This document shows, one piece after another, positions 46,970 through 56,346 of a DNA stretch of 64,000 bases. Below the pieces are notes generated by a model. The model had not been told where the DNA came from, searched no databases, and saw only the letters and a list, made by a program, of their open reading frames with translations. The stretch covers positions 186,001-250,000 of the forward strand of contig NZ_FWFD01000007.1 in assembly GCF_900163795.1 (NCBI RefSeq), read 5' to 3'. This DNA is from Vagococcus fluvialis bH819 (GTDB lineage Bacteria; Bacillota; Bacilli; Lactobacillales; Vagococcaceae). Made by a program: the position numbers and the translations under genes. How positions within the stretch are numbered: the stretch's first letter is position 1; the number at the start of each line of letters is the position of its first letter.

Positions 46970-47599
46970 ATGATAGCAAGTTATAATTTAAAAGGTGTTG
47001 GCGATACGTTAATCCTTATTTTAAGTAATTCAGAAGGTCAAGAAGTAGAGGCAATTAGAAAAGGTGATGTGGCTTGCGTCACACTCAAAGAAACTGGTGA
47101 AGTCGTAGGCTGGAATATTTTTTCTGCTTCTCACAAACTAACTAACTTACAAGGTGACGGTCAAGTTCAGTTGTCACCTTCTCAAATTACTGAATTAAAT
47201 TTAGCCGTTAAAGAAGCTGGATTTGATGTAACATTTGAATGTGACAATTCTCCAAAATTTGTGGTTGGTTTTGTAAAAGAATGTGAAAAACACCAAGATT
47301 CAGATCACTTAAATATTACTAAAATTGAAGTGGATAATGGTGAAGAATTACAAATCGTCTGTGGCGCTTCTAACATGGTGCAAGGGTTGAAAGTTGTTGT
47401 AGCAAAAGTTGGTGCTATGATGCCTGACGGAATGATCATTTGGCCAGGTGAATTACGTGGTGTTAAGAGTGACGGGATGGTTTGTTCAGCTCGTGAATTA
47501 CAGTTGGAAAATGCCCCAGATAAAAAAGGGATTCTAGAATTACCAGAATCATCTGTTGTCGGGTCAGCATTTAATTTTAATATAGCGATTAACGAATAA
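46970..47599 (+). CDS. ytpR: YtpR-like tRNA-binding-domain protein
   Basis: A 209-residue protein with an N-terminal DUF4479-type region (about 1-88) and a C-terminal EMAP/CsaA-like tRNA-binding domain (VVGFVKECEKHQDSDHLNITKIEVDNGEELQIVCGA, IWPGELRGVKSDGMVCS). It resembles the N-terminus of PheT and may be a tRNA chaperone or deacylation helper. AAAGGA precedes the ATG. Confidence 0.9.
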   Translation: MIASYNLKGVGDTLILILSNSEGQEVEAIRKGDVACVTLKETGEVVGWNIFSASHKLTNLQGDGQVQLSPSQITELNLAVKEAGFDVTFECDNSPKFVVGFVKECEKHQDSDHLNITKIEVDNGEELQIVCGASNMVQGLKVVVAKVGAMMPDGMIIWPGELRGVKSDGMVCSARELQLENAPDKKGILELPESSVVGSAFNFNIAINE

Positions 47600-47690
47600 A
47601 TATTTAACAAAGTATAATCTAAAATGATTGTAGTTTACTGAGCTTTCTTGTAAACTAAGGTTAAATATAAATGAGTGGGAGGTAAAAAAG

Positions 47691-47960
47691 ATGAGTTTTA
47701 CAGATGAAACGATGAGCTTTGATTTTAGCGAAAATAATAAAAAAGAAGTTAGTGAAACATTATCAATTGTTTACAAAGCATTAGAAGAAAAAGGTTATAA
47801 CCCAATTAACCAAATTGTGGGATATTTATTATCAGGAGACCCTGCATACATTCCACGTTATCAAGATGCACGTAACTTAATTAGACGCCATGAACGTGAC
47901 GAAATTATGGAAGAGTTAGTGAAAGACTATCTTTCTCACTATGGAATTGACGCTAGATGA
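47691..47960 (+). CDS. ireB: IreB family regulatory phosphoprotein (UPF0297)
   Basis: An 89-residue protein. [12 protein letters not shown] begins it and [23 protein letters not shown] and [14 protein letters not shown] fit the family closely. In Enterococcus, IreB is phosphorylated by the IreK kinase and affects cephalosporin resistance. GGGAGGT precedes the ATG. It overlaps ruvX by 4 bp. Confidence 0.95.
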   Translation: MSFTDETMSFDFSENNKKEVSETLSIVYKALEEKGYNPINQIVGYLLSGDPAYIPRYQDARNLIRRHERDEIMEELVKDYLSHYGIDAR

Positions 47961-48376
47961 GAACAATGGGCTTAGATGTAGGATCTAAAACAGTCGGTGT
48001 AGCAGTAAGTGATCCTTTAGGATGGACAGCACAAGGAATTGAAATTATAAGGATTGATGAAGCGAACGAAGTATTCGGAATTGAGCGCGTCGCTGAGTTG
48101 GTCAAAGAGTATAAAGTCACTCAATTTGTTGTAGGACTTCCTAAAAACATGAATAATACCATAGGACCAAGGGCAGAAGCTTCAATGGCATATGGTGAAT
48201 TATTAAAAGTTGAATTTGATTTACCGATTATCTATCAAGATGAACGTTTAACGACAGTTCAAGCAGAGAGAATGCTAATTGAGCAAGCAAACACATCAAG
48301 AGCAAAGAGAAAAAAAGTAATTGATAAAGTTGCTGCGGTCATGATCTTACAAAATTATTTAGATTCAAAGAGTTAA
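47957..48376 (+). CDS. ruvX: Holliday junction resolvase-like protein RuvX (YqgF)
   Basis: A 139-residue RNase H-fold protein. [33 protein letters not shown] and [15 protein letters not shown] carry the acidic residues. The family is implicated in pre-16S rRNA processing and called a putative resolvase. It overlaps ireB by 4 bp (ATGA). Its stop codon touches the shared terminator. Confidence 0.95.
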   Translation: MRTMGLDVGSKTVGVAVSDPLGWTAQGIEIIRIDEANEVFGIERVAELVKEYKVTQFVVGLPKNMNNTIGPRAEASMAYGELLKVEFDLPIIYQDERLTTVQAERMLIEQANTSRAKRKKVIDKVAAVMILQNYLDSKS

Positions 48377-48419
48377 GAGATAAAAAAAGACTGACATTTG
48401 TCAGTCTTTTTTTATCTCT
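48376..48419. terminator. Bidirectional terminator, ruvX / DUF1292 gene
   Basis: A perfect 20-bp inverted repeat, AGAGATAAAAAAAGACTGAC and its complement, with a 4-base loop. It carries A-tracts on one side and T-tracts on the other, and touches the stop codons of both convergent genes. Confidence 0.9.
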
Positions 48420-48754
48420 TAGTCTTCTAATTCTTCAGCTTCGAAAGTATTGAAAACTTCTTCAATCATTTCCCATTCAGCTTCAGTTTCGATTTCTGTT
48501 AAACGGCCTTCAGTTTCGCCATCTTTTTGTTCATAAGCATAAGCTAATAATTCAACTTCTTCATTTTCAGGAGTACTTGCGTCATATAATAAAACATAAT
48601 CTTTACCATATTCTTCTTGTCCATCAATTGTTAAATGAATACGGAATAAAACTTCATTTCCCTCATCATCAATTAAAGTAATTAAGTCTTCTGCATCATG
48701 AATATGATCATGGTCGTGGTTGCAATTTTCGTCATGTACGTGTTTATCTGTCAT
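48419..48754 (-). CDS. DUF1292-family protein, YrzB-like
   Basis: A 111-residue acidic protein. The N-terminus is His-rich (HVHDENCNHDHDHIHD), a possible metal-binding stretch seen in homologues, followed by LITLIDDEGNEVLFRI and YVLLYDAST, the DUF1292 core. In Bacillus yrzB lies on the same strand after yrrK (ruvX), whereas here it faces the other way. Function unknown. Confidence 0.9.
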   Translation of the reverse strand: MTDKHVHDENCNHDHDHIHDAEDLITLIDDEGNEVLFRIHLTIDGQEEYGKDYVLLYDASTPENEEVELLAYAYEQKDGETEGRLTEIETEAEWEMIEEVFNTFEAEELED

Positions 48755-48857
48755 TTTCCATTCCTCGTTTCTTCAGTTTGAATTCACTTCACATTATACC
48801 GAAAAAAGATGAAAAAGGCTATCAAATAGATAATTTATGAGAGTTCCATTGATTTAG

Positions 48858-49775
48858 TTATCTAAAAGCTATTTTTTTTGCCTTTTCAGTGTTAGCAAAG
48901 TGAAGTTTAGCGTAGTCATTAAGTAAGGTGATACCGCCTTTTTTTAGAATTTTAGCAGCAGTTTGATCAGATTTGATACCGGCACCAGAAGGAACAAGAA
49001 AACCAAGTTCTTTACTTGCTTTATCTAGTTCATCTAGAAAAGTTGCGCGACAAATAATAGAGGCAGCGGCAACTGATAAGTGATATTGTTCGCCTTTTGT
49101 TTTGAAATATAAGTTATTAGTGACTGGATTAGGCTCTCTTTTGAGATAGTTACGGTAACTTTTTTCAGTTGTAAATTGATCAATCAAGATGCCTTCAGGC
49201 TTTTCAGGTGAAATATCTTGTAAGAGAAGGTGAAGTGCTTGATTGTGTAGCGCAACTTTCATTCGATTGACATTATAGTCTGGCTGAATGGCGTTGTATT
49301 TGTTGGGTGTCACAATTAATTGACGGAAAGGCACAACATGAACCAGATCTTTAGCGATTTTTCTAATCATTGGATCAGTTAACATCTTAGAATCTTTAAC
49401 CCCTAATTCTTTTAAAAGGGGTAGGGTTTCAGTTTTAGCGTAAGTCGCACAAACAACGACTGGTCCTAAATAACTACCATTTCCCACTTCATCACTGCCA
49501 ACAACTGACCAATTAGCAAAATTTTCAGGTAAATCACTTGTAGTGCCACTAGATTTTTTTTTTTGAGTAGGTTCTCCTTGCCAATTACGGGATTCATGTT
49601 CAGCTGTAACCCCTTGGAATAAAACTTTTCCAGATTGATAGGCGGTGATTGTTACTTTAGGTAATTTAGCAGAAAAAATTGCATAGGGCGGTGTTTTTAT
49701 TAAATTATCTTGATAAGTAGCTTTCATTTTTTGAATGACTGCTAGGCTACATTTTATAGTAATTGATTGAGTCAT
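48858..49775 (-). CDS. rnhC: Ribonuclease HIII
   Basis: A 305-residue RNase that cuts RNA in RNA-DNA hybrids. The N-terminal TBP-like domain (CSLAVIQKMKATYQ... ITAYQSGKVLFQG) precedes the catalytic part: GSDEVGNGSYLGPVVV (first acidic residue), ILIDQF and YHLSVAAASIICRA. The frame opens at 49820; ATG 49775 gives the usual N-terminus and has GGATGG upstream. It is divergent from zapA, the order of Bacillus. Confidence 0.95.
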   Translation of the reverse strand: MTQSITIKCSLAVIQKMKATYQDNLIKTPPYAIFSAKLPKVTITAYQSGKVLFQGVTAEHESRNWQGEPTQKKKSSGTTSDLPENFANWSVVGSDEVGNGSYLGPVVVCATYAKTETLPLLKELGVKDSKMLTDPMIRKIAKDLVHVVPFRQLIVTPNKYNAIQPDYNVNRMKVALHNQALHLLLQDISPEKPEGILIDQFTTEKSYRNYLKREPNPVTNNLYFKTKGEQYHLSVAAASIICRATFLDELDKASKELGFLVPSGAGIKSDQTAAKILKKGGITLLNDYAKLHFANTEKAKKIAFR

Positions 49776-49873
49776 ATTCTTACCATCCATTCTTATTACG
49801 TCCATCAACCAGTATAACAATTTTTAAGAAATAAAGGAATGAATAATAAACTTAAAAGAAAGGTCGGATAAAA

Positions 49874-49902
49874 TTGTTATTTGTGCCAAAATTCTATATA
49901 AT
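49874..49902 (+). promoter_or_regulatory. zapA promoter
   Basis: TTGTTA (49874-49879), a 17-bp spacer and TATAAT (49897-49902), about 50 bp before zapA. Confidence 0.6.
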
Positions 49903-49951
49903 TAACCTATGATAAGATAGGTGGTTCCTATAGAGATGAGGAGGATAAGTT

Positions 49952-50419
49952 GTGGCGCAAGATGAAAAGAAAAGATATAAGGCTAAAATTGCAGGAGATA
50001 CTTACACTATCATTGGTAATGAAAGCCATTACCACATGGATATTGTTAATGACTTAGCGAATGAACAACTAGAGCTTATCATGGGACACTCCCCAAGCTT
50101 AAGTAGAGAACAAGCGGCTATTCTTTTAGCAATCAATACATTATCTATCCAAGTGAAACAACAAGAAGTTATTTTGGATCAGAGAAATGAAATTAATCTT
50201 TTAGAACAAGAAGTATATAAGGTAGTTGAACTAGAAGAACGACTTGATAAGATTGCTGAGCGTGAAAAAGAAGCCAGACAAGCAGTGATTAATGAAAATA
50301 GACAACTAACTGAGGATGAGATGCTGAATCACATAGAAGTTCAAAAAGTTCTTAATCAACAAGTAAAAGAAAAAATACAACGGAATAATCATCAAAAGAA
50401 AAGTGAAGAAACAAAATAA
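49952..50419 (+). CDS. zapA: Cell division protein ZapA
   Basis: A 155-residue protein. The N-terminal ZapA domain (YKAKIAGDTYTIIGNESHYHMDIVNDLANEQL) is followed by a long coiled coil (residues about 75-150). It bundles FtsZ filaments. Starts at GTG 49952 after GAGGAGG. cvpA and mutS2 follow, as in Bacillus. Confidence 0.9.
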   Translation: MAQDEKKRYKAKIAGDTYTIIGNESHYHMDIVNDLANEQLELIMGHSPSLSREQAAILLAINTLSIQVKQQEVILDQRNEINLLEQEVYKVVELEERLDKIAEREKEARQAVINENRQLTEDEMLNHIEVQKVLNQQVKEKIQRNNHQKKSEETK

Positions 50420-50441
50420 TCAATGAGTAAGGTTTGAAATT

Positions 50442-50990
50442 ATGTTAACCATTTTAATTATATTTTTCTTAGTAACAAGTTTTTATGCAGGATACCGTCG
50501 TGGATTCCTTTTACAAATTGTTTATGGGGCAGGATATACAGTTTCATTTATTGTTGCCAAAAATATCTATAAATCATTAGGTAAAAAATTAGAGTTATTA
50601 ATTCCATATCCAGCACCAACATCAAAAACAACGTTAGTATTATTTGATAAGAGCTTAATTTTTGATTTAGACAAAGCGTTCTATGCCGGTTTTGCTTTTG
50701 TATTGGTTCTTTTTATTGGTTGGTTATTAACGCGTTTTGTCGGGATGGTTGCCTATAGATTAACTTTTATTCCTGTTATTAAACAAGGTAATGACTTAGC
50801 AGGTGGTTTATTGAATGCTTTATTAACATTAATTGGTTTAACGATCTTTCTAACATTGCTTGCAATGATCCCAATAGATTTTATCCAAAATTTATTTAAA
50901 AAAAGTTCGTTTGCTCGTATTCTCGTAGAATCTACACCTGTTATTTCTAGTTGGCTAAAAGATTGGTGGATTACTAAGATTATTTTATAG
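50442..50990 (+). CDS. cvpA: CvpA-family membrane protein
   Basis: A 182-residue protein with four TM helices. ITLIIFFLVTSFYAGYRRGF-like N-terminal sequence and GNDLAGGLLNALLTLIGLTIFL are the CvpA signature. In other bacteria CvpA supports colicin V production and envelope homeostasis. Sits between zapA and mutS2. Confidence 0.88.
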   Translation: MLTILIIFFLVTSFYAGYRRGFLLQIVYGAGYTVSFIVAKNIYKSLGKKLELLIPYPAPTSKTTLVLFDKSLIFDLDKAFYAGFAFVLVLFIGWLLTRFVGMVAYRLTFIPVIKQGNDLAGGLLNALLTLIGLTIFLTLLAMIPIDFIQNLFKKSSFARILVESTPVISSWLKDWWITKIIL

Positions 50991-51041
50991 AGATTATTTG
51001 TATGACAAAAAAAAAGATTTAAACTGTCATTTTAGAAAAAT

Positions 51042-51072
51042 CGAGCAATCTAAACTTGGATTGTTCTTTTTT
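51042..51072 (+). terminator. Terminator between cvpA and mutS2
   Basis: GAGCAATC / GATTGTTC hairpin (one G-U pair) followed by six T; mutS2 would need its own promoter or read-through. Confidence 0.6.
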
Positions 51073-51109
51073 ACTTATAGTAGAGATGACAAAAAGTAAG
51101 GAGTTCAAA

Positions 51110-53479
51110 ATGAATAAAAAAATAATGCAAACATTAGAGTTTGACAAAGTAAAGCAAATGCTAACTCAGCATATTGTAACCAAGCTTGGAGAGGAACACA
51201 TTTTACAATTAACCCCTCTAAATGACTTTGAAAAAATAGAAGAACATTTAATTGAAACAAGGGACGCTTTTCACGTTTTAAGACTACGTGGAGGCATTCC
51301 GATTCCAGTTTTGGAAAATATAAAACCACACATGAAACGGATTGAGATTGGTGCGACTTTAAATGGTGTTGAACTAGCACAAGTGGGTCGTGTTCTTAGA
51401 ACGGTGACAGAATTACAGCGATTCTTTGAGGAATTAAGAGAAATTGATATTGAGTTAGAGCGTCTGTATGATTGGAATGACAAGATGATTGCTTTGCCAG
51501 AATTGTCAAAAGAAATTAGAATTGCTATTGATGAAGATGGGCGTGTAACTGATGAAGCTTCTCCCGCGTTAAAAGGTGTTCGTCAAAGTATTAAACGTAG
51601 CGAACAAGGGATTAAAGAACAATTGGATAATATTTTACGTGGCGGTAGTAGTAAGTATTTAAGTGACACCATTGTAACGATGAGAAATGATCGTTATGTT
51701 ATTCCCGTTAAGAGTGAATATCGTGGTCAATTTGGTGGCGTGGTTCATGATCAAAGTGCATCAGGACAGACCGTTTTTGTTGAACCGAGACAAGTTGTTG
51801 AATTGAATAATAAATTAAGACAGCATCAAATAGCAGAACGTCAAGAAATTGAACGTATCTTAGCGGTTCTTTCTAATGAATTAGATCCTTTCCGTCAAGA
51901 AATTTTACAAAATGCTTTTGTTCTTGGTAAATTAGATTTTATTAATGCTAAAGCATTATTCGGTAAAACGATTAAAGGAATTGTTCCAGCATTAAGTCAG
52001 GATAAGGAAGTTTGTTTAAAACAAGCAAGACATCCACTGATTGCCCCTGAAAAAGTTGTGGCTAATGATATTATTATTGGTAAGGATTATCAGGCGATTG
52101 TGATTACAGGGCCAAATACAGGTGGTAAAACCATTACATTGAAAACATTGGGGTTACTACAATTAATGGGGCAAGCAGGATTGCCTATCCCCGCGCATGA
52201 AGATAGTATGATTGGAGTCTTTTCAGAAGTTTACGCTGATATTGGAGACGAGCAATCGATTGAGCAAAATTTAAGTACTTTCTCTTCTCATATGACGAAT
52301 ATTGTGGATATTTTAAAACATCTTGATGAAAACAGCTTGGTTCTTTTTGATGAGTTAGGCGCAGGTACCGATCCGCAAGAAGGTGCTGCTTTAGCTATCT
52401 CTATCTTAGATCAAGTGGGACAAACAGGATCATACGTTATGGCAACAACCCACTATCCTGAATTAAAAGTCTATGGTTATAATCGAGCGGGCACGATTAA
52501 TGCAAGTATGGAATTTGATGTGGATACATTAAGTCCTACTTACCGCCTACTGATAGGGATTCCAGGGCGAAGCAATGCTTTTGAGATATCTAAGAGATTA
52601 GGATTATCACAAGAAATTATTGAACAGTCTAAGCAAATTATTGATGGTGAAAGTCAGGATTTAAATGAGATGATTTCCGATTTAGAAAACCAACGCAAGA
52701 TGACAGAAACAGAATATCTAGAAATGCGTCACCATGTAGACGAATCGGAAAGTTTACATCAAGACTTAAAAGAAGCCTATGAAGTCTTTTTTGAAGAACG
52801 TGAAAAAGAATTAAATAAAGCTAAAATAAAAGCAAATGAGATTATTGAAGAGGCAGAAAAAAAGGCTGAAGATTTAATTAAAGATATCAGACAAATGCAG
52901 TTAAGAAGCAATACTTCAAGCAATGTAAAAGAACATGAGTTAATTGATGTGAAATCACAATTATCTGGATTGAAACATGATGAACAACATCTCACTAAAA
53001 ATAAAGTCTTGCAAAAAGCAAAAGATAAAAAGACTTTTAAAGTAGGGGACGATGTACTAGTTGAAACATTTGGTCAAAGAGGTACGCTAATTAGTAAGAC
53101 AGGTAATAAAGAATGGCAAGTTCAGCTAGGGATCTTAAAGATGAAAGTATCTGAAGATAATATGACTCTTTTAGCACCTGAAAAAGAACCAACAATGCGT
53201 ATGACGATTAAGAGTGATGGTGGCGGTAGTCGTCAGTCAGTTAAAACACAATTAGATTTACGTGGTAAGCGATACGAAGAAGCAGTAGCTGAAGTAGATC
53301 AATATATCGATGCAGCATTACTAGCTGGTTATCCTCAAGTCACGATTGTTCACGGTCGAGGAACAGGTGCTATTAAAAATGGTGTTCATGACTACTTAAA
53401 AAATAATTCACGAGTAAAAAAATATGAGTACGCACCAGCAAATCAGGGTGGAGACGGTGCTACGATCGTTAGCTTCTAA
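51110..53479 (+). CDS. mutS2: Endonuclease MutS2
   Basis: A 789-residue protein lacking the mismatch-recognition domain of MutS. Walker A GPNTGGKTITLKTLG is near residue 334 and Walker B VLFDELGAGTDP near 405. A long coiled coil (about 520-640) precedes the C-terminal Smr nuclease domain (QLDLRGKRYEEAVAEVDQ, VTIVHGRGTGAI). MutS2 suppresses recombination and rescues collided ribosomes. AAGGAG selects ATG 51110, although the frame opens upstream. Confidence 0.97.
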   Translation: MNKKIMQTLEFDKVKQMLTQHIVTKLGEEHILQLTPLNDFEKIEEHLIETRDAFHVLRLRGGIPIPVLENIKPHMKRIEIGATLNGVELAQVGRVLRTVTELQRFFEELREIDIELERLYDWNDKMIALPELSKEIRIAIDEDGRVTDEASPALKGVRQSIKRSEQGIKEQLDNILRGGSSKYLSDTIVTMRNDRYVIPVKSEYRGQFGGVVHDQSASGQTVFVEPRQVVELNNKLRQHQIAERQEIERILAVLSNELDPFRQEILQNAFVLGKLDFINAKALFGKTIKGIVPALSQDKEVCLKQARHPLIAPEKVVANDIIIGKDYQAIVITGPNTGGKTITLKTLGLLQLMGQAGLPIPAHEDSMIGVFSEVYADIGDEQSIEQNLSTFSSHMTNIVDILKHLDENSLVLFDELGAGTDPQEGAALAISILDQVGQTGSYVMATTHYPELKVYGYNRAGTINASMEFDVDTLSPTYRLLIGIPGRSNAFEISKRLGLSQEIIEQSKQIIDGESQDLNEMISDLENQRKMTETEYLEMRHHVDESESLHQDLKEAYEVFFEEREKELNKAKIKANEIIEEAEKKAEDLIKDIRQMQLRSNTSSNVKEHELIDVKSQLSGLKHDEQHLTKNKVLQKAKDKKTFKVGDDVLVETFGQRGTLISKTGNKEWQVQLGILKMKVSEDNMTLLAPEKEPTMRMTIKSDGGGSRQSVKTQLDLRGKRYEEAVAEVDQYIDAALLAGYPQVTIVHGRGTGAIKNGVHDYLKNNSRVKKYEYAPANQGGDGATIVSF

Positions 53480-53561
53480 TCACAAGCAAATAATTAGAAG
53501 TAAATTACCCCCTTTGGTATAATTTGGTTGTATTCAAGTAGAGAAGGAGAGTGTCGTAAAT

Positions 53562-53873
53562 ATGTTATTACCAATTACAGATCAAGAATTTACAGAAGAA
53601 ACAGCTGAAGGTTTAGTCATGGCTCAATTTTGGGCACCTTGGTGTGGACCTTGTCGCATGCAAAGTCCAATCTTAGAACAAATATCAGAAGGTTATGTTG
53701 ACCAAATTAAATTTGTAAAAATTAATGTGGATGAAAATCCAGAAACAAGCCAAAGATACGGTATTATGAGTATACCTAACATGATTCTTTTAAAAGACGG
53801 CGAAGTCGTTGAAAATATCGTTGGACTTCATCAAAAAGAACAATTAAAAATAATTTTAGATAAATATTTGTAG
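53562..53873 (+). CDS. trxA: Thioredoxin
   Basis: A 103-residue thioredoxin with active site FWAPWCGPCRMQ and cis-Pro SIPN. It reduces protein disulfides. A TATAAT at 53518-53523 may start its transcript, and GAAGGAGAG precedes the ATG. It follows mutS2, as in Bacillus. Repeat R5 begins 6 bp after its stop codon. Confidence 0.96.
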   Translation: MLLPITDQEFTEETAEGLVMAQFWAPWCGPCRMQSPILEQISEGYVDQIKFVKINVDENPETSQRYGIMSIPNMILLKDGEVVENIVGLHQKEQLKIILDKYL

Positions 53874-53879
53874 GAGAAA

Positions 53880-54000
53880 CAGAGTGATGAAAAAGGCGCT
53901 TAGCTCCAAGTAATTGGAGGAAATTAAAAATAATTCACGGGTTTGGAATTAATTTTAATTTTTGAAATTGCCGCAGGAGCTGCCGTTTTCACCACTCTTA
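53880..54000 (+). repeat. Palindromic dispersed repeat, copy R5 (after trxA)
   Basis: Ends AGAGTGATGAAAAAGGCG and GCCGTTTTCACCACTCT are near-perfect inverted repeats. GCTCCAAGTAATTGGAGG and GAAATTGCCGCAGGAGCTGCC match the arms of R1 and R4b. The centre holds AATTAAAAATAATT / AATTAATTTTAATT. Confidence 0.7.
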
Positions 54001-54003
54001 TCT

Positions 54004-54044
54004 AGCATTCAGTAGTTCAAGTAACTACTGAATGCTTTTTTTTT
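54004..54044 (+). terminator. Terminator after trxA and R5
   Basis: AGCATTCAGTAGTT pairs perfectly with AACTACTGAATGCT (14 bp, 5-base loop), followed by a T-tract. Confidence 0.9.
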
Positions 54045-54091
54045 ATTGACTTGGTATACTAGTAATTGGTAAAACAAAGAGGAGTGACGAG

Positions 54092-55870
54092 ATGAATGAA
54101 CAAATAAAAAATAAATTAGCTCTTTTACCAGATCAACCTGGTTGTTACTTGATGAAAGACAAAAATAGAACGATTATTTATGTTGGAAAGGCTAAAATTT
54201 TAAAAAATCGAGTTCGTTCTTATTTTACAGGAAGTCACGATACCAAAACTGAACGACTGGTTAGCGAGATTGTCGATTTTGAATACATTGTAACAGAATC
54301 AAATACAGAAGCACTTTTATTAGAGATTAATCTGATTCAAAAAAATATGCCAAAATATAATATCATGCTAAAAGATGATAAATCTTATCCATTTATAAAA
54401 ATTACTAATGAAAAGGCGCCGAGATTATTAATTACTCGGAAAGTTCTTAAGGATAATGCGATTTATTTTGGTCCTTATCCTGATGTACGAGCGGCGAATG
54501 AAACCAAAAGAATGCTAGATAGAATGTACCCATTAAGAAAGTGTAAAAACTTACCTAATGAAGTTTGTTTGTATTATCATATGGGACAATGTTTAGGTCC
54601 TTGTATTAATGAGATTGTTGAAGAAAAATACAAAGAGATGGTTGAGGAAATTAAGCATTTTTTAAATGGTGGTGGCTATGTTGCTGTTCAAAAAGAATTA
54701 GAAGTAAAAATGGAGCAAGCAGCAGTGAATATGGAATTTGAAAAAGCGGGAGAATATCGTGATCAGATTCAAGCCATTCAGGCGATCATGACAAAACAAA
54801 AAATGACGAATGCCGATTTTATTGATCGTGATATTTTTGGTTATGCTGTAGATAAGGGATGGATGGTTGTTCAGGTGTTTTTCGTAAGACAAGGAAAACT
54901 TATCGAAAGACGTGTCTTTGATTTCCCATTCTATAATGAAGCTGAAGAAGATTTCCTTACGTTTATCGGTCAATTTTATCAAGAAAATCAGCATTTTATT
55001 CCTAAAGAAATCTTCATCCCGCAAGATATCTCCAAGGAAGATGTAGAAGCAATAGTTGAAACAAAGGTTTTTCAACCGATGCGTGGGGAAAAGAAAAAAC
55101 TAGTGGCATTGGCAAGTAAAAACGCTAAAATATATTTAACCGAACAATTCAGTTTAATTGAGAGAAAAGAAGAGCGAACTATAGGGGCTACGGAAAAATT
55201 AAGTGATGCTCTGGGAATACCATCAGCAGGCCGCATTGAAGCTTTTGATAATTCTAATATTATGGGAACTGATCCTGTATCTGCAATGGTCGTCTATGTA
55301 GATGGAAAACCGTCTAAAAAAGATTACCGCAAATTTAAAATCAAAACAGTAAATGGTCCCGATGACTACGCATCAATGAAAGAGGTTATTTATAGGCGTT
55401 ATTCACGAGTGTTAAAAGAAGATTTACCTTTACCCGATTTAATTTTAATTGATGGTGGAAAAGGACAAGTCCATGCTGCCCAAGAAGTTCTAGATAATCA
55501 ATTGGGCTTAGATATTCCAATTGCAGGCCTTGCGAAAAATGATAAACATAAAACCAGTGAATTATTATTTGGTTCCGATTTAGAAGTTGTTCCTTTAAAA
55601 CGGAATTCACCCGAATTTTTCTTACTTCAACGAATTCAAGATGAAGTCCATAGGTTTGCTATTACATTCCATCGAACAACTAGAAGTAAAAATAGTTTTT
55701 CTTCAAAATTGGATAGTATTGAAGGACTAGGTCCAAAACGTAAAAAAGAACTATTAAAAGAATTTAAGTCGGTTAAAAATATTCAAGAAGCTAGTTTAGA
55801 TGATCTTATAGAAAAAGGCATGCCAAAAAATGTGGCACAAAATATCTATAACTACTTTCAAAAAACGTAA
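54092..55870 (+). CDS. uvrC: Excinuclease ABC subunit C
   Basis: A 592-residue nucleotide-excision-repair nuclease that makes both incisions. GIY-YIG domain ([18 protein letters not shown]) N-terminal, a cysteine set ([23 protein letters not shown]), a UVR helix pair (about 200-235), an RNase H-like domain ([32 protein letters not shown]) and tandem HhH ([17 protein letters not shown]). GAGGAGTGA precedes the ATG. The order trxA-uvrC is conserved. Confidence 0.98.
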   Translation: MNEQIKNKLALLPDQPGCYLMKDKNRTIIYVGKAKILKNRVRSYFTGSHDTKTERLVSEIVDFEYIVTESNTEALLLEINLIQKNMPKYNIMLKDDKSYPFIKITNEKAPRLLITRKVLKDNAIYFGPYPDVRAANETKRMLDRMYPLRKCKNLPNEVCLYYHMGQCLGPCINEIVEEKYKEMVEEIKHFLNGGGYVAVQKELEVKMEQAAVNMEFEKAGEYRDQIQAIQAIMTKQKMTNADFIDRDIFGYAVDKGWMVVQVFFVRQGKLIERRVFDFPFYNEAEEDFLTFIGQFYQENQHFIPKEIFIPQDISKEDVEAIVETKVFQPMRGEKKKLVALASKNAKIYLTEQFSLIERKEERTIGATEKLSDALGIPSAGRIEAFDNSNIMGTDPVSAMVVYVDGKPSKKDYRKFKIKTVNGPDDYASMKEVIYRRYSRVLKEDLPLPDLILIDGGKGQVHAAQEVLDNQLGLDIPIAGLAKNDKHKTSELLFGSDLEVVPLKRNSPEFFLLQRIQDEVHRFAITFHRTTRSKNSFSSKLDSIEGLGPKRKKELLKEFKSVKNIQEASLDDLIEKGMPKNVAQNIYNYFQKT

Positions 55871-55944
55871 TATTAGAAATTACGTTTAAAAAATGGTATA
55901 ATTGAAAGGATTTTTTTATACTTAACCATTAAAGGAGAAATATC

Positions 55945-56241
55945 GTGTCATTAATAATTAATATTTCATCAATCATCATTATTTTCGCATCAATGTTCTT
56001 TTACTATCGAAAAGTGATCCTATCTAAAAACTCGGTTGTCGTTCAAAAAGCTTTATCTAATACAAGTCAATTAACAATGAGTGCTTATCTTTTAGGTCTT
56101 GCGATCATCTTAATCGAACTAAACGCTTTTGGTCTATCAAGAAGCAAATTTGTGACTCACTTATTAATGTATGGCGCATTTGTAAGTTTAGTAAACAGTT
56201 TGAGTTTATGGTATTTTTCACGAACTTTAAAAGCGGATTAA
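55945..56241 (+). CDS. Conserved small membrane protein
   Basis: A 98-residue protein with three hydrophobic stretches (IINISSIIIIFASMFFYY, MSAYLLGLAIILIELNAFGL, LLMYGAFVSLVNSLSLWYF), so a three-TM membrane protein. Starts at GTG 55945 after AAAGGAG. I do not recognise a named family. It sits between uvrC and the NADH dehydrogenase, on the same strand. Confidence 0.7.
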   Translation: MSLIINISSIIIIFASMFFYYRKVILSKNSVVVQKALSNTSQLTMSAYLLGLAIILIELNAFGLSRSKFVTHLLMYGAFVSLVNSLSLWYFSRTLKAD

Positions 56242-56346
56242 CCTGTACTAAGTCAAAAAAACAACTGTCATAGTCTCAATCAATTGACTTTTATGTGAAA
56301 AAATCCTATAGTGGGTTAGAAGTAAACCTTGGAGGGATTTGTAGAA

